Numbered from the stretch's first letter, positions 1 through 7,914 are shown. The stretch: 12,312 nucleotides of DNA from an uncultured Christensenella sp. (GCA_949293915.1 CASFFJ010000158.1:1-12312), one strand, 5' to 3'. Translations and numbers: made by a program. The notes: generated by a model not told the origin, from the sequence alone.

Positions 1-151
1 TACTTATTGTAAATCCATGTTCACGTGCTGCTTTAAATTGAGTATAAGGAACGTTAACTGCTTTATCAATTGTTGAATATAGTCCTCTGGAATCTACTGG
101 TCTTTTATCCTTGGAGAGTATAAATAAATCTTTATATTGCTTCAATTTCAT
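1..151 (-). CDS. Hypothetical protein, N-terminal 50 residues (runs off the window)
   Basis: The ATG at 151-149 overlaps the TGA stop of the exonuclease gene by four bases (ATGA). The frame then stays open for 50 codons to the window edge, so only the N-terminus is visible. The ATGA junction suggests translational coupling to the exonuclease. The peptide begins MKLKQYKDLFILSKDKRPVD and is basic. Residues 24-46 (from GLYSTIDKAV to AAREHG) have the rhythm of a short helix-turn-helix, as seen in small phage DNA-binding or NUMOD-type modules. That is only an impression, and no family is recognised. The gene is probably real because of the overlap, the direction and the absence of stops. Confidence 0.7.
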   Translation of the reverse strand, partial: MKLKQYKDLFILSKDKRPVDSRGLYSTIDKAVNVPYTQFKAAREHGFTIS

Positions 152-1032
152 TTTGGCAGTTTTCCTTTTCGAGCATAAGCTTCTGTTCTAAATTGATTTA
201 TATTATTTATAAATTTAAATACCTTATTAAGGAATGGAATCTTTATATGATCATTTATAGTAAGTTTTGGATGAAGACAATCAAATTCAAGAACTTTAGC
301 TAGATCTTTTAGTGGTACATTGTACTTAGTTAACATCCTTAACAATACTAAGTTACTTGGATAATAAAATAATAACCCGTGTTCTTTATACACATCCTTG
401 ATAAATTCATAGACCTGCCAAAGAGAAGTTAATTTATGTCCTTCTAATATCTTCTCTGCTGTTACAACTCCAACTTTAGGAACTCCTGGAATATTATCAA
501 TTCGATCTCCAAGAAGAAATTGTTTTGCTAGTTCATGCATACTAGATTCAATTGTTGTTTCAAATGTCTTTATTCCATTTTTCTTTTTTGATTTAATTGT
601 AAGCTTTGGTATTTGTAGAAAGTCTTTATCACAAGATATAATCATTACTTTGTTACGTTCATCCTCGACTAAATTAGAAGCTATTATAGATATAAGATCA
701 TCACATTCAAATACCATTGATGCTACAATATTTACTCTAAAAGCTTGAAGTATTTTGAGACATTCATTTTTAAATTCAATCCAAGGTTTTGCATAACTGT
801 TTATTCTTTGAGCTTTATAGTATGGAAATAGAACTGTTCTGAAACCACGATTCAAACTAATACAAAAATAAAACTTAGGATCTACTCTGTTAAACTCTTT
901 GAAGTATCTCCTTGCTTCCCTTATTTCTCGATCCTTTATCTTTAACATTGTTTGAACTGCTATATGTGGTGGAAGTTTAGTTGCAAACATAGATCTTAAT
1001 AATATATCACCATCATATAAAATGTGAATCAT
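148..1032 (-). CDS. T7 gp6-like 5'-3' exonuclease (FEN superfamily)
   Basis: Structure-specific 5' nuclease of the FEN/phage 5'-exonuclease family. In T7-like phages this enzyme (gp6) removes RNA primers, degrades host DNA and acts in recombination and concatemer processing. The 294 residues are close to T7 gp6 (about 300). Visible metal-ligand motifs are YDGD at 6-9, ECDD at 109-112 and SCDKDF at 133-138. These are followed by the GDxxDNIPG helix-hairpin motif at 175-183, which continues into KVG at 186-188. The stretch from the ECDD motif to SCDKDF aligns residue by residue with T7 gp6 as I recall it (GDDVMGVIASN to IISCDKDF). All key acidic residues appear present, so the enzyme looks active. 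The start ATG overlaps the TAA of the 51-residue gene upstream (TAATG) and has an AGAGG ribosome-binding site 10 bases away. The C-terminus is basic. Confidence 0.93.
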   Translation of the reverse strand: MIHILYDGDILLRSMFATKLPPHIAVQTMLKIKDREIREARRYFKEFNRVDPKFYFCISLNRGFRTVLFPYYKAQRINSYAKPWIEFKNECLKILQAFRVNIVASMVFECDDLISIIASNLVEDERNKVMIISCDKDFLQIPKLTIKSKKKNGIKTFETTIESSMHELAKQFLLGDRIDNIPGVPKVGVVTAEKILEGHKLTSLWQVYEFIKDVYKEHGLLFYYPSNLVLLRMLTKYNVPLKDLAKVLEFDCLHPKLTINDHIKIPFLNKVFKFINNINQFRTEAYARKGKLPK

Positions 1033-1187
1033 TACTTATATTCCTCTTCAAGATCATTATAATTAGTATCAAGTAAGCATCTATCTGGTTTCTTAAAGAA
1101 TGGACATAGATCACATTTATACTGATAAACTATACAAGGTGGATTATACTGACTCATTCTCCAGAGTTCTTCTTTTGATATATCCAT
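1032..1187 (-). CDS. Small four-cysteine protein (51 aa), putative metal or Fe-S binder
   Basis: A 51-codon frame lies between the micro-ORF at 1190-1222 and the exonuclease gene. It starts at ATG 1187-1185 with an AGGA site 11 bases upstream, and its TAA shares one base with the exonuclease ATG. The protein has four cysteines, C18, C25, C28 and C37, arranged C-x6-C-x2-C-x8-C, and the core reads KCDLCPFFKKPDRC. The spacing and the CPF signature resemble the C-terminal Fe-S cysteine cluster of RecB/AddB/Cas4-type PD-(D/E)XK nucleases, but there is no room for a nuclease fold. A zinc-binding role is equally possible. Tight coupling to the exonuclease suggests a DNA-metabolism partner or regulator, which is inference. 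No family is firmly recognised. The C-terminus is acidic (DLEEEYK). Confidence 0.8.
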   Translation of the reverse strand: MDISKEELWRMSQYNPPCIVYQYKCDLCPFFKKPDRCLLDTNYNDLEEEYK

Positions 1188-1189
1188 TT

Positions 1190-1222
1190 TTATTTCTTTC
1201 CTTTCTTAGACTTACATCCCAT
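1190..1222 (-). CDS. Micro-ORF encoding MGCKSKKGKK
   Basis: A complete ten-codon ORF (MGCKSKKGKK, TAA stop) sits between the 531-residue virion gene and the four-cysteine gene. GAGGTG at 1234-1229, six bases from the ATG, is among the best-spaced ribosome-binding sites in the window. The ORF stops two bases before the ATG of the next gene. The peptide is half lysine with a single cysteine, and it echoes the KSKSKKR tail of the preceding 531-residue protein. It could be a functional basic micropeptide, or a leader ORF that delivers ribosomes to the next start by reinitiation. The site and the ORF are seen directly; translation and function are inferred. Confidence 0.5.
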   Translation of the reverse strand: MGCKSKKGKK

Positions 1223-1228
1223 ATTAAT

Positions 1229-1234
1229 CACCTC
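1229..1234 (-). promoter_or_regulatory. Strong Shine-Dalgarno site GAGGTG for the micro-ORF
   Basis: GAGGTG lies immediately after the TAG stop of the 531-residue gene (1238-1236) and six bases before an ATG. This is optimal spacing, and it is the main reason for calling the ten-codon ORF. Confidence 0.7.
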
Positions 1235-1235
1235 A

Positions 1236-2831
1236 CTATCGTTTTTTAGATTTAGATTTACTTTCTCCTTTGGTCATATCTTGAGCTAGTTGAATGTTAT
1301 AAACTTTTGTTGTTGGAAATAATCCAATTCTTATCCAATCTGTATAACTAATTGGATAACGTAGAGTTTTTGTATATAAGTACCACCAATTATCAGGATT
1401 AGTTTGTTGAGTACGAACAGGTAAATCAGATTGATCTTTAGGTACATCTGATGAAGATTCAATTGATACATCATCTCCATCTACAAGAGCTATCTTTCCT
1501 TCAAATATAATCTCAGTATCTCTCATTGTTGATCCACCAAGATCAGGTTCAAGATCAGATCCAATATAGATATAAGAGTTATAACTAATTATACCTTGAT
1601 CTATGTCAATATCATCGTATTGTCCACTATCTTCTACTCTTGTATATCTTGATAGTTCACCGTCTTGAATTAAATAAGCTCCAAAATCTCCTGATGTAAC
1701 TGTATCATCTGTATGACAACCTGATTGTATTTTATCTCCAAGAACATAAAGAATCATAGGTGCTCTTTGAGTTGATTCAATTATGATTGAATTTAAATCA
1801 CGTGCAAAATGTACCTCTTCTCTTATATAAGTTGATAACATTTCTTCATATGCACTTAGTTGATTAAATTGAAAATACATCTTTGTTTTCATCAACCAAG
1901 TATTAAGTGATACATAAGCTTGAAGTAGTGTACATGATTCTTTATCTACTACAGCTAACATGAATTTATCAACTGATCCGACTCCAAGTATTGGTATTCT
2001 ATGTTCATATTCTTGAAGAATTTCAAGCTCACTTCCAGATACCCAGTAGATAGAAGATGTATTATAATTTATCATGAAGAAGTAAGATGCAGTTGGACTT
2101 CCTTCAAAGTAACATCCAGTTAATCTTGAATCTTCACTCCAAATTACAGTTGATTGTGATGTATCAATGTTAGACCAATTATAAGGTTCAGATCCTATTA
2201 TTTGAAGACGTGTAGAAAGATATAAAGTATTACCTGATATAAATATATCTCGTATGTAATTTGTATCTGGTGATATGTTAACTGTTGTCCAAGAAGCTAG
2301 AACTACAGTAAATGTATCTCCAAATGAATTAGGCATAGGAGTATCATAGGTAATACAATAGAATGTTCCCGATATATAACATCTAAATTCACCAAGAGGT
2401 CTTACCCAATTATCAGTTCCAACTTCTATCTCAAGTTGCTTTGATGAATTTATTCTTCCAGTAAATGTAACAGAAGATGTTTGAGGTTCGTTATTATTTA
2501 TATATTGGAAGCTGGTTTCTGTTTCATTAAATCCAGCTATACCTTGAAAACCACCTACATACTTTTCTTTATCAGCAACTAAAGTTGTAACTAAAAATCC
2601 TGATTCGGTTTTGTAAGCTAGTTTTTGATTTATTATATAGATGAATTCAGTTACTTCAACAAATGAAGTTACAGTAACAGTATTATTTTGAGAGTCAAAG
2701 ACATTTACTTTTTGTTGATTATATGTTGCTACATAACCTTGTTCATCTATATAGTAATTTTTACCGTGAATTACTGGTATTGTTTCTGGTGTAGCTTCTG
2801 GATTTATTCTTGTTTCATTACTGAATATCAT
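1236..2831 (-). CDS. Beta-rich virion protein, possible tail nozzle/stabilisation protein (531 aa)
   Basis: No family is firmly recognised. The 531 residues are almost entirely short beta strands and loops, rich in Thr, Ser, Asn, Tyr and Ile. They include strand pairs of the kind seen in beta-propellers (for example IRDIFISGNTLYLSTRLQ near 193-210 and FMINYNTSSIYWVSG near 252-266). There is no signal peptide and no membrane segment. The size, the beta content and the position directly after two putative fibre genes fit a tail tubular/nozzle or stabilisation protein of a short-tailed phage (T7 gp12/P22 gp10 type), but no diagnostic motif was seen. The last residues, KSKSKKR, form a basic tail. 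The start has CGAGG about ten bases upstream, in a 15-base gap after the 962-residue gene. It ends in TAG, which is followed immediately by the micro-ORF ribosome-binding site. Confidence 0.85.
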   Translation of the reverse strand: MIFSNETRINPEATPETIPVIHGKNYYIDEQGYVATYNQQKVNVFDSQNNTVTVTSFVEVTEFIYIINQKLAYKTESGFLVTTLVADKEKYVGGFQGIAGFNETETSFQYINNNEPQTSSVTFTGRINSSKQLEIEVGTDNWVRPLGEFRCYISGTFYCITYDTPMPNSFGDTFTVVLASWTTVNISPDTNYIRDIFISGNTLYLSTRLQIIGSEPYNWSNIDTSQSTVIWSEDSRLTGCYFEGSPTASYFFMINYNTSSIYWVSGSELEILQEYEHRIPILGVGSVDKFMLAVVDKESCTLLQAYVSLNTWLMKTKMYFQFNQLSAYEEMLSTYIREEVHFARDLNSIIIESTQRAPMILYVLGDKIQSGCHTDDTVTSGDFGAYLIQDGELSRYTRVEDSGQYDDIDIDQGIISYNSYIYIGSDLEPDLGGSTMRDTEIIFEGKIALVDGDDVSIESSSDVPKDQSDLPVRTQQTNPDNWWYLYTKTLRYPISYTDWIRIGLFPTTKVYNIQLAQDMTKGESKSKSKKR

Positions 2832-2846
2832 TTTATATACGCCTCG

Positions 2847-5735
2847 TTAGTAATCCAATCCTAATGATGTTTGCCAAGTATCATAATCTAATTTATAACT
2901 TTCAAAGAAAGTTTCATCTGTATAATCAACTGTTTCTGTATGAGTGGAATTTTGAGTAAACAGATATTGTGGATCATCATTTCCTATTTGAATAAAACTA
3001 CTTTTAAGATCAACTGTTCCATCAAATGGATTATCGGTTGATGATCTGCTACCACTTATATAGAGATAACAACTATTATTTGTAAATATTTTTCCACTAA
3101 TTGTTTTAACTGGAGTATAAGTTACATTATCTTTTGATGTTGAGAATACAGTATTAGTACCATCATATTCTAATTTCCAATATGTATCTCCAACTGGACT
3201 AACTGTAGTTGAAACTGAACTACCATTTTCTATATTCCAAGAACTACCATTAGTTGAAAAATATAATGCATATCGATTAGAAGATGATAAACCAACCACA
3301 AAGGAATAAACATCTTTCACACCGAACAAAAGACAATAATTAGCTTGAGTAGGTTCAGAGCCATTAGCTTTTATTATAATCTTATAAGTTGATGTTGGAT
3401 TAAATACAGTTTTAAATTTAATCCAATTGTTTGAGCTAAAATTACTTGCTATTCCATCTTCACTTACAGATACATCTCCTATTAATTCTAATAATTCTGT
3501 ATTTAAACTACCTGGATCTGTAACTGTAATTGTGTTTTGTTTTGATATTATATTTTCTGCAAGCTGTTTTGTATTAGCGTTAAATAGCTCATCAAGTTCT
3601 GTAAACCAAGGTCTATTTTTATAGAAGTTTTTTTGTTGTGCAATCGCTGTTCTCATTGCTAATCCTTGTGGATCATTATCTTGATCTGCATCAATAGCTG
3701 GAATAAAATCTAAACTATTTGAAGTTGATCCATTACGTCTTCTTTTAAATACAAGTTCGTGATAGATTGCACTACCTTGCCAATTAAAACCAAATCCAGT
3801 ATTTGATTCACCTACTAATCTATCTGGTTGCCAAATCTGTTGAGGTGATTCAAGAACTCCTCGAGTATAATTCATTCCTGGCATAAAGATTCGACATGCT
3901 TCATGACCCATAGCTGGACCAACTTGAGAAGTAGTTACATCATCTGATACATAGAAAGCACCATAGTAACTTGGAGTTGCATAGTTAACTGCATTAATTG
4001 TTGATTCTTGTGGATTATAAGGAATAGTTGCAGTGTAAGTTCCATCGTAATCAGTTCCAAGATAATAAAGAACAATACCTGGAACTTGTCTATTTAATGT
4101 TCTTGTGTTATTTAATATTGTTTCACTTGATGTTGTATTCCACTTAAATAGATTAGCTATTTGAGATTCAGTAACAAGAGCGTCTTGAATATTTGCACTG
4201 TATGAATAATTTAATCCTTGAGTTATTCGGCTATCTCTATCTTGAATTGTATTTTGATATGCATCAAGTTGAATCATGTTATATTGATTATACATATCAA
4301 TGTTATTCATGAACTCATGTTGATCTGATTCAAATCCAATTTCTTGAGATGCTTTATAAACCTCAAAGTAACAATCATTTATATTCGGGATTATCATACC
4401 AGGAAAGCTTTTAGTTGTACCACTACTTCCTAGCTCACCATAGCCAGACGTATAAGGAATTGGTATTGAATCTTGAGTAGTTGTAATTGACTTGGTCAAG
4501 TTATCACGTAATCTAGTTACAGTCATTAATACAGAATAATTAGTTGAATTTTTAGAAAATTCATAGACTACTTTAAATGCATCACCTACTTGAGTTCCAT
4601 TAAAATTAGATGTATAAGTTGGATACATTCCGAATTTAACCTGATTACTACTTGACCATTGAAAGCTACCTAAATCATCAAAACCATTATAGGCACTATC
4701 ACGGCGTCCTTCAACTAATTTTATAACTGATGTTAATCTTAATATATCATCTGATGATGTTGGTTTTTGGGATTCTGAATAATTAAACAGTACAGAATTT
4801 GGAACTTGAACTGTTGTAAGATCATCACTATAATGGAGACTAGAACTGAATATATTATTTAGACATAAAGCAGGTTTAGTAGAAGGATATGTATAACCTC
4901 TAATACGACCATTTGTTAAGTTAACTAACGGCGCTGGATTTCTATTACTAGCGCCATAAGCTGCTTGAGATTCAATTAAATCTATTGTTCCAAAGAAAGG
5001 AGCTGTATTATTACTACTTATTCCAAGATAAAGAGGAGATGCATATGCATGCCCGCCAAAGTCATCAATTTCAGTCCAAGGACCATTAATACTTTCACCA
5101 GTATAGAAATAAACTCTATTTGAATTACAATCCCATTTAAGATAGTATGTTGTATTTGGTTGTGCATTTGATATCATTGTACAAACATTACTATTTAAAA
5201 CACCGTCAATTCTACCTTCTCTCAATAAGATAGATAATTTTGTACTTTGGTATATAGTTACAGCTATTGCTTGTTCAGTAGTTATATCATCTCCTGTTGT
5301 TACTTTTAATAAAACTGGAACGTAAAGATAGTCACTTAAAGTTTGTTGATCTTTTAATGGATTAATTGGGATTTCAGAAGCTTTGAAATTTTTAAGATCA
5401 TTTGTGGTTAAGTTAAGAACATTAGATCCAAGAGTACAGTTAAATCTTTCAGTACCTTTATTATAAGATAGTAAATTAAAGGATGAGTTCCACATTGGAG
5501 CTGATGTTGCAAATACTCTTAAAGCTATATCATTTTCAAGAGTTCTATTAGTTCTCTCTTCAACTGTAGATCCAAACAACATTTTAAGAACAGGTCTTAG
5601 ACAATATAGATCTGCATATATATGTTGATTAAGAGTTTCTGTTTCATCAATATTTGTTCCTTCAAGATTAGCTTCATATTGATTAACTTTCTCTACTAAT
5701 AAATTAGCTCTTTGTTGTAGTTCTAAATAATTCAT
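2847..5735 (-). CDS. Tail fibre/receptor-binding-type protein with LamG-like domains (962 aa)
   Basis: Large secondary virion protein, probably a host-recognition fibre or appendage. Residues 1-58 are helical and may attach to the virion. Residues 85-258 and 745-918 both look like LamG/concanavalin-like jelly-rolls. The second is the clearer, with YWKLEYDG at 852-859, STSKDNVTYTPVKTI at 865-879 and NPFDGTVDLKSSFIQI at 902-917. The first ends in the similar APFFGTIDL at 245-253. Residues 330-460 may be a further degenerate beta sandwich. Residues 611-663 carry an HEA..MPG to IYHELVF segment that recurs in the 716-residue neighbour. LamG-like folds commonly bind glycans, so surface-carbohydrate binding is the likely role (family knowledge plus inference). 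No catalytic motif is visible. The start is an ATG with AAAGGA 15 bases upstream, longer than usual, with no better start nearby. Confidence 0.85.
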   Translation of the reverse strand: MNYLELQQRANLLVEKVNQYEANLEGTNIDETETLNQHIYADLYCLRPVLKMLFGSTVEERTNRTLENDIALRVFATSAPMWNSSFNLLSYNKGTERFNCTLGSNVLNLTTNDLKNFKASEIPINPLKDQQTLSDYLYVPVLLKVTTGDDITTEQAIAVTIYQSTKLSILLREGRIDGVLNSNVCTMISNAQPNTTYYLKWDCNSNRVYFYTGESINGPWTEIDDFGGHAYASPLYLGISSNNTAPFFGTIDLIESQAAYGASNRNPAPLVNLTNGRIRGYTYPSTKPALCLNNIFSSSLHYSDDLTTVQVPNSVLFNYSESQKPTSSDDILRLTSVIKLVEGRRDSAYNGFDDLGSFQWSSSNQVKFGMYPTYTSNFNGTQVGDAFKVVYEFSKNSTNYSVLMTVTRLRDNLTKSITTTQDSIPIPYTSGYGELGSSGTTKSFPGMIIPNINDCYFEVYKASQEIGFESDQHEFMNNIDMYNQYNMIQLDAYQNTIQDRDSRITQGLNYSYSANIQDALVTESQIANLFKWNTTSSETILNNTRTLNRQVPGIVLYYLGTDYDGTYTATIPYNPQESTINAVNYATPSYYGAFYVSDDVTTSQVGPAMGHEACRIFMPGMNYTRGVLESPQQIWQPDRLVGESNTGFGFNWQGSAIYHELVFKRRRNGSTSNSLDFIPAIDADQDNDPQGLAMRTAIAQQKNFYKNRPWFTELDELFNANTKQLAENIISKQNTITVTDPGSLNTELLELIGDVSVSEDGIASNFSSNNWIKFKTVFNPTSTYKIIIKANGSEPTQANYCLLFGVKDVYSFVVGLSSSNRYALYFSTNGSSWNIENGSSVSTTVSPVGDTYWKLEYDGTNTVFSTSKDNVTYTPVKTISGKIFTNNSCYLYISGSRSSTDNPFDGTVDLKSSFIQIGNDDPQYLFTQNSTHTETVDYTDETFFESYKLDYDTWQTSLGLDY

Positions 5736-5750
5736 AATCTTTTATATACA

Positions 5751-5756
5751 TCCTTT
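5751..5756 (-). promoter_or_regulatory. Shine-Dalgarno site AAAGGA with long spacing for the 962-aa gene
   Basis: AAAGGA is the only purine-rich site in the 28-base gap before the 962-residue gene, and it lies 15 bases from the ATG at 5735. An ATG inside GGATG is closer but out of frame and opens only a 15-codon ORF, so the annotated start is preferred. The long spacing could lower translation relative to neighbouring genes. Confidence 0.5.
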
Positions 5757-5763
5757 AAAAAGT

Positions 5764-7914
5764 TTAATTAACTGAATTTGACCAAACTAAGTTTTCAAGT
5801 TTAGATATATCTCCAAGTGAATTTATATCTACATTTTCTGCAATAACAAATGATGTACAAAATCCACCTGGTTGTCCACATTGAGTTGTTGATATTTCAA
5901 TTGAAAATCTATCTGTACCACAACCACCTGGAAAAGGTAGACCTTGAGATTCATATTGTTTCTTTAAATCATATATATTAAGATATAAAGTTACTCCTTC
6001 TTCTTCTGGTAATTCTTCTGTTAAAAGAAAATCTAATCCTTGATAAGATCCACAAGTAGTACAAAATCCACTGAATCCAGGTTGAACTATAGGCTGTAGG
6101 ATTTCGCAACCACAAGTAGCAGATCCACTATAATAATTCCATTGAATAGGAGCGGATGAAGCTCCGTTTACAGGAAATTCAATAGTTGTTCCATCTTGTG
6201 TTCTTCCTTTAAAACCTGTTACTTTTAAATTTTCTGTTCCACCCTGATATCTAGTATTCTTTACCCAATAGTAACCTGATCTATTTCCACCTGTTCCACA
6301 CATCATATTACAACAAATACCTGCACAACTATTTACAACATGAGTTGTAATTTGATCGTCATTTATTTGATTGTTTCCTGGAACATTAGGTACAAGTGGA
6401 TTAAAGTAAGATTGAGTTGTTTGATAACATGAGTTTACTTCTTGAGTACAAGTTGTACCAAGTGATGAATCTTGATAAACAATTGTTCCTACGATACAAC
6501 CACCATTAGATCCATTGTTACTTGATGGATCATCTCCATCTCCATAATCATTACCAGATCCATTTCCGTTTGGAATAAATTCTAACTCATAGATCCAGCC
6601 ATCACCTACTACTCTTCCATTATATTGAGTTGTATTAAGAGGAATATTATCATTGTTGTCAATAAAGTTATATGTTACATCTTTACTCATTGTCTCATAG
6701 TAAGATTGCATATCTGGATCACTTGGAGTTACAAGAGTTTGATATGATGTATAAGTTTTTTGTAGTAAATTACCTGGTATTACAATCGCTTCATGAGAGA
6801 TACAAGATAAAGCACTTGGAGACCAATGTTGACAATAAGAGTCATTATCATCATGAGTTGATCCATTTGTTCTATGTAGAACTCCACGTTGGAAGAATGA
6901 ATATGAATAGTTTCCAATTGTATCAGAGTTAAAAGTATTAAAATCAGATTCACTATCATGAACTAGATTATGTCTTAACCAAGATCCAGCAATTGAATTA
7001 GATACTGGAGCAACTAAATTTGATAACCATAATCCAGGTTTAGATGTTTCAACACCAGGTACAGTTGTTACAAAGTAATGATTAGATCCATCATAATACC
7101 AAGATTGGTTAAAATCATAAACTAATCCTGATACTGGAGTAGAGTTACCTCCTATTATAAATGATTGACAGTTACCTGTTGGTGAAATTCTTAAATATGT
7201 AGTTGTAGTGCTTATGTAGTCGCTTCCAGTTTTATAGTATGCAATTCTGCAATCTTGTACAGTTGATTCTGGTGAAGTTAAAACATATTTAAAAGAAAAA
7301 GTAATATTTTTTGATATATCTAAATTTGTTAATGACGATGTAGTAACTACACTGTTATTATAATACCATGAATAACTTGAAGATGATATAGCTTTTAATT
7401 CTAAAGTTGCATCTGGAAATTGAGCTTTAAAGATAGTAGCATTTGAAATATTAGCTGGAATTTTTGCGACTACATAAACTGTTGAATCTTCGTTTGCTAT
7501 GATATTATCATCTGTAATTGTAAAGTAATTATTTGAATCTAAGTTTGAAGCAAATCCGTCTGATGATATTGTTGGACTTCCAATTACATTTAAAAAGGAA
7601 GCTAATTGAGCTGATGTAGCTGATGTTTGTTTAGTTAATTTTGTATGAAGTGGTAGACCATCAATTAAACAAGTATAATATGTTTGACCATTTTCATCAA
7701 ACTTAACTGGAAATATTTTATTCATACCTGATAAAAGATAATCGCGTGTCCAAAGTCTTAAGTTATTTAAATCAGGATATGGAACTAGATCAGATCCAGG
7801 AGGTTGAATAGAACAAGCATCTTCAACATCCATAGCTTCTGCTCTTTTAAGAAGTTCTTCTATATAATCCTTTTTAATTTTAGTTATTCGTTGATTTGAG
7901 TTTCGTCTTGCCAT
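5764..7914 (-). CDS. Putative tail fibre/adhesin with LamG-like segment and Cys-rich C-terminal domain (716 aa)
   Basis: Large beta-rich protein, probably exposed on the virion. Residues 1-32 are basic and helical and may be an attachment segment. Residues 100-265 look LamG/ConA-like; the opening ISSDGFASNLDSNNYF (116-131) matches VSEDGIASNFSSNNWI at the start of the C-terminal LamG-like domain of the 962-residue neighbour. Residues 374-446 contain an HEA..IPG to IYELEF segment also present in that neighbour. A Gly/Asn/Asp-rich linker (449-472) leads to a C-terminal part with 14 cysteines: 473, 489, 496, 530, 534, 535, 539, 601, 603, 618, 621, 665, 679 and 686. The gene begins inside the upstream 319-residue gene (31-base out-of-frame overlap) with a weak TTGGAT site. 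Glycan or receptor binding is inferred, and no enzyme motif was seen. Confidence 0.85.
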   Translation of the reverse strand: MARRNSNQRITKIKKDYIEELLKRAEAMDVEDACSIQPPGSDLVPYPDLNNLRLWTRDYLLSGMNKIFPVKFDENGQTYYTCLIDGLPLHTKLTKQTSATSAQLASFLNVIGSPTISSDGFASNLDSNNYFTITDDNIIANEDSTVYVVAKIPANISNATIFKAQFPDATLELKAISSSSYSWYYNNSVVTTSSLTNLDISKNITFSFKYVLTSPESTVQDCRIAYYKTGSDYISTTTTYLRISPTGNCQSFIIGGNSTPVSGLVYDFNQSWYYDGSNHYFVTTVPGVETSKPGLWLSNLVAPVSNSIAGSWLRHNLVHDSESDFNTFNSDTIGNYSYSFFQRGVLHRTNGSTHDDNDSYCQHWSPSALSCISHEAIVIPGNLLQKTYTSYQTLVTPSDPDMQSYYETMSKDVTYNFIDNNDNIPLNTTQYNGRVVGDGWIYELEFIPNGNGSGNDYGDGDDPSSNNGSNGGCIVGTIVYQDSSLGTTCTQEVNSCYQTTQSYFNPLVPNVPGNNQINDDQITTHVVNSCAGICCNMMCGTGGNRSGYYWVKNTRYQGGTENLKVTGFKGRTQDGTTIEFPVNGASSAPIQWNYYSGSATCGCEILQPIVQPGFSGFCTTCGSYQGLDFLLTEELPEEEGVTLYLNIYDLKKQYESQGLPFPGGCGTDRFSIEISTTQCGQPGGFCTSFVIAENVDINSLGDISKLENLVWSNSVN

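Noticed and set aside
100..151. Possible TGA-to-Trp recoding, as in Mollicutes
   Set aside because: Tryptophan is encoded by TGG throughout, and the exonuclease TGA coincides with an ATGA coupling junction. Reading through would add only an unconvincing tail before a TAG.
1190..1222. N-myristoylation/palmitoylation-type motif (MGC plus lysines) in the micropeptide
   Set aside because: It looks like a eukaryotic SH4 signal, but bacteria lack N-myristoyltransferase and the context is a phage. The similarity is most likely coincidental.
1236..1262. Classical -1 slippery heptamer A AAA AAC at the end of the 531-residue gene
   Set aside because: The run is in the wrong phase (zero-frame codons AAA AAA CGA), and the -1 frame stops after four codons.
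3427..3624. 65-codon plus-strand ORF
   Set aside because: It lies antisense inside the 962-residue virion gene, which has consistent amino-acid composition and LamG-like motifs. It has no supporting neighbours.
5705..5752. 15-codon ORF starting at the ATG inside GGATG before the 962-residue gene
   Set aside because: It has no ribosome-binding site of its own and overlaps the annotated start out of frame.
6672..6932. 86-codon plus-strand ORF
   Set aside because: Antisense shadow of the 716-residue gene, with no recognisable protein character.
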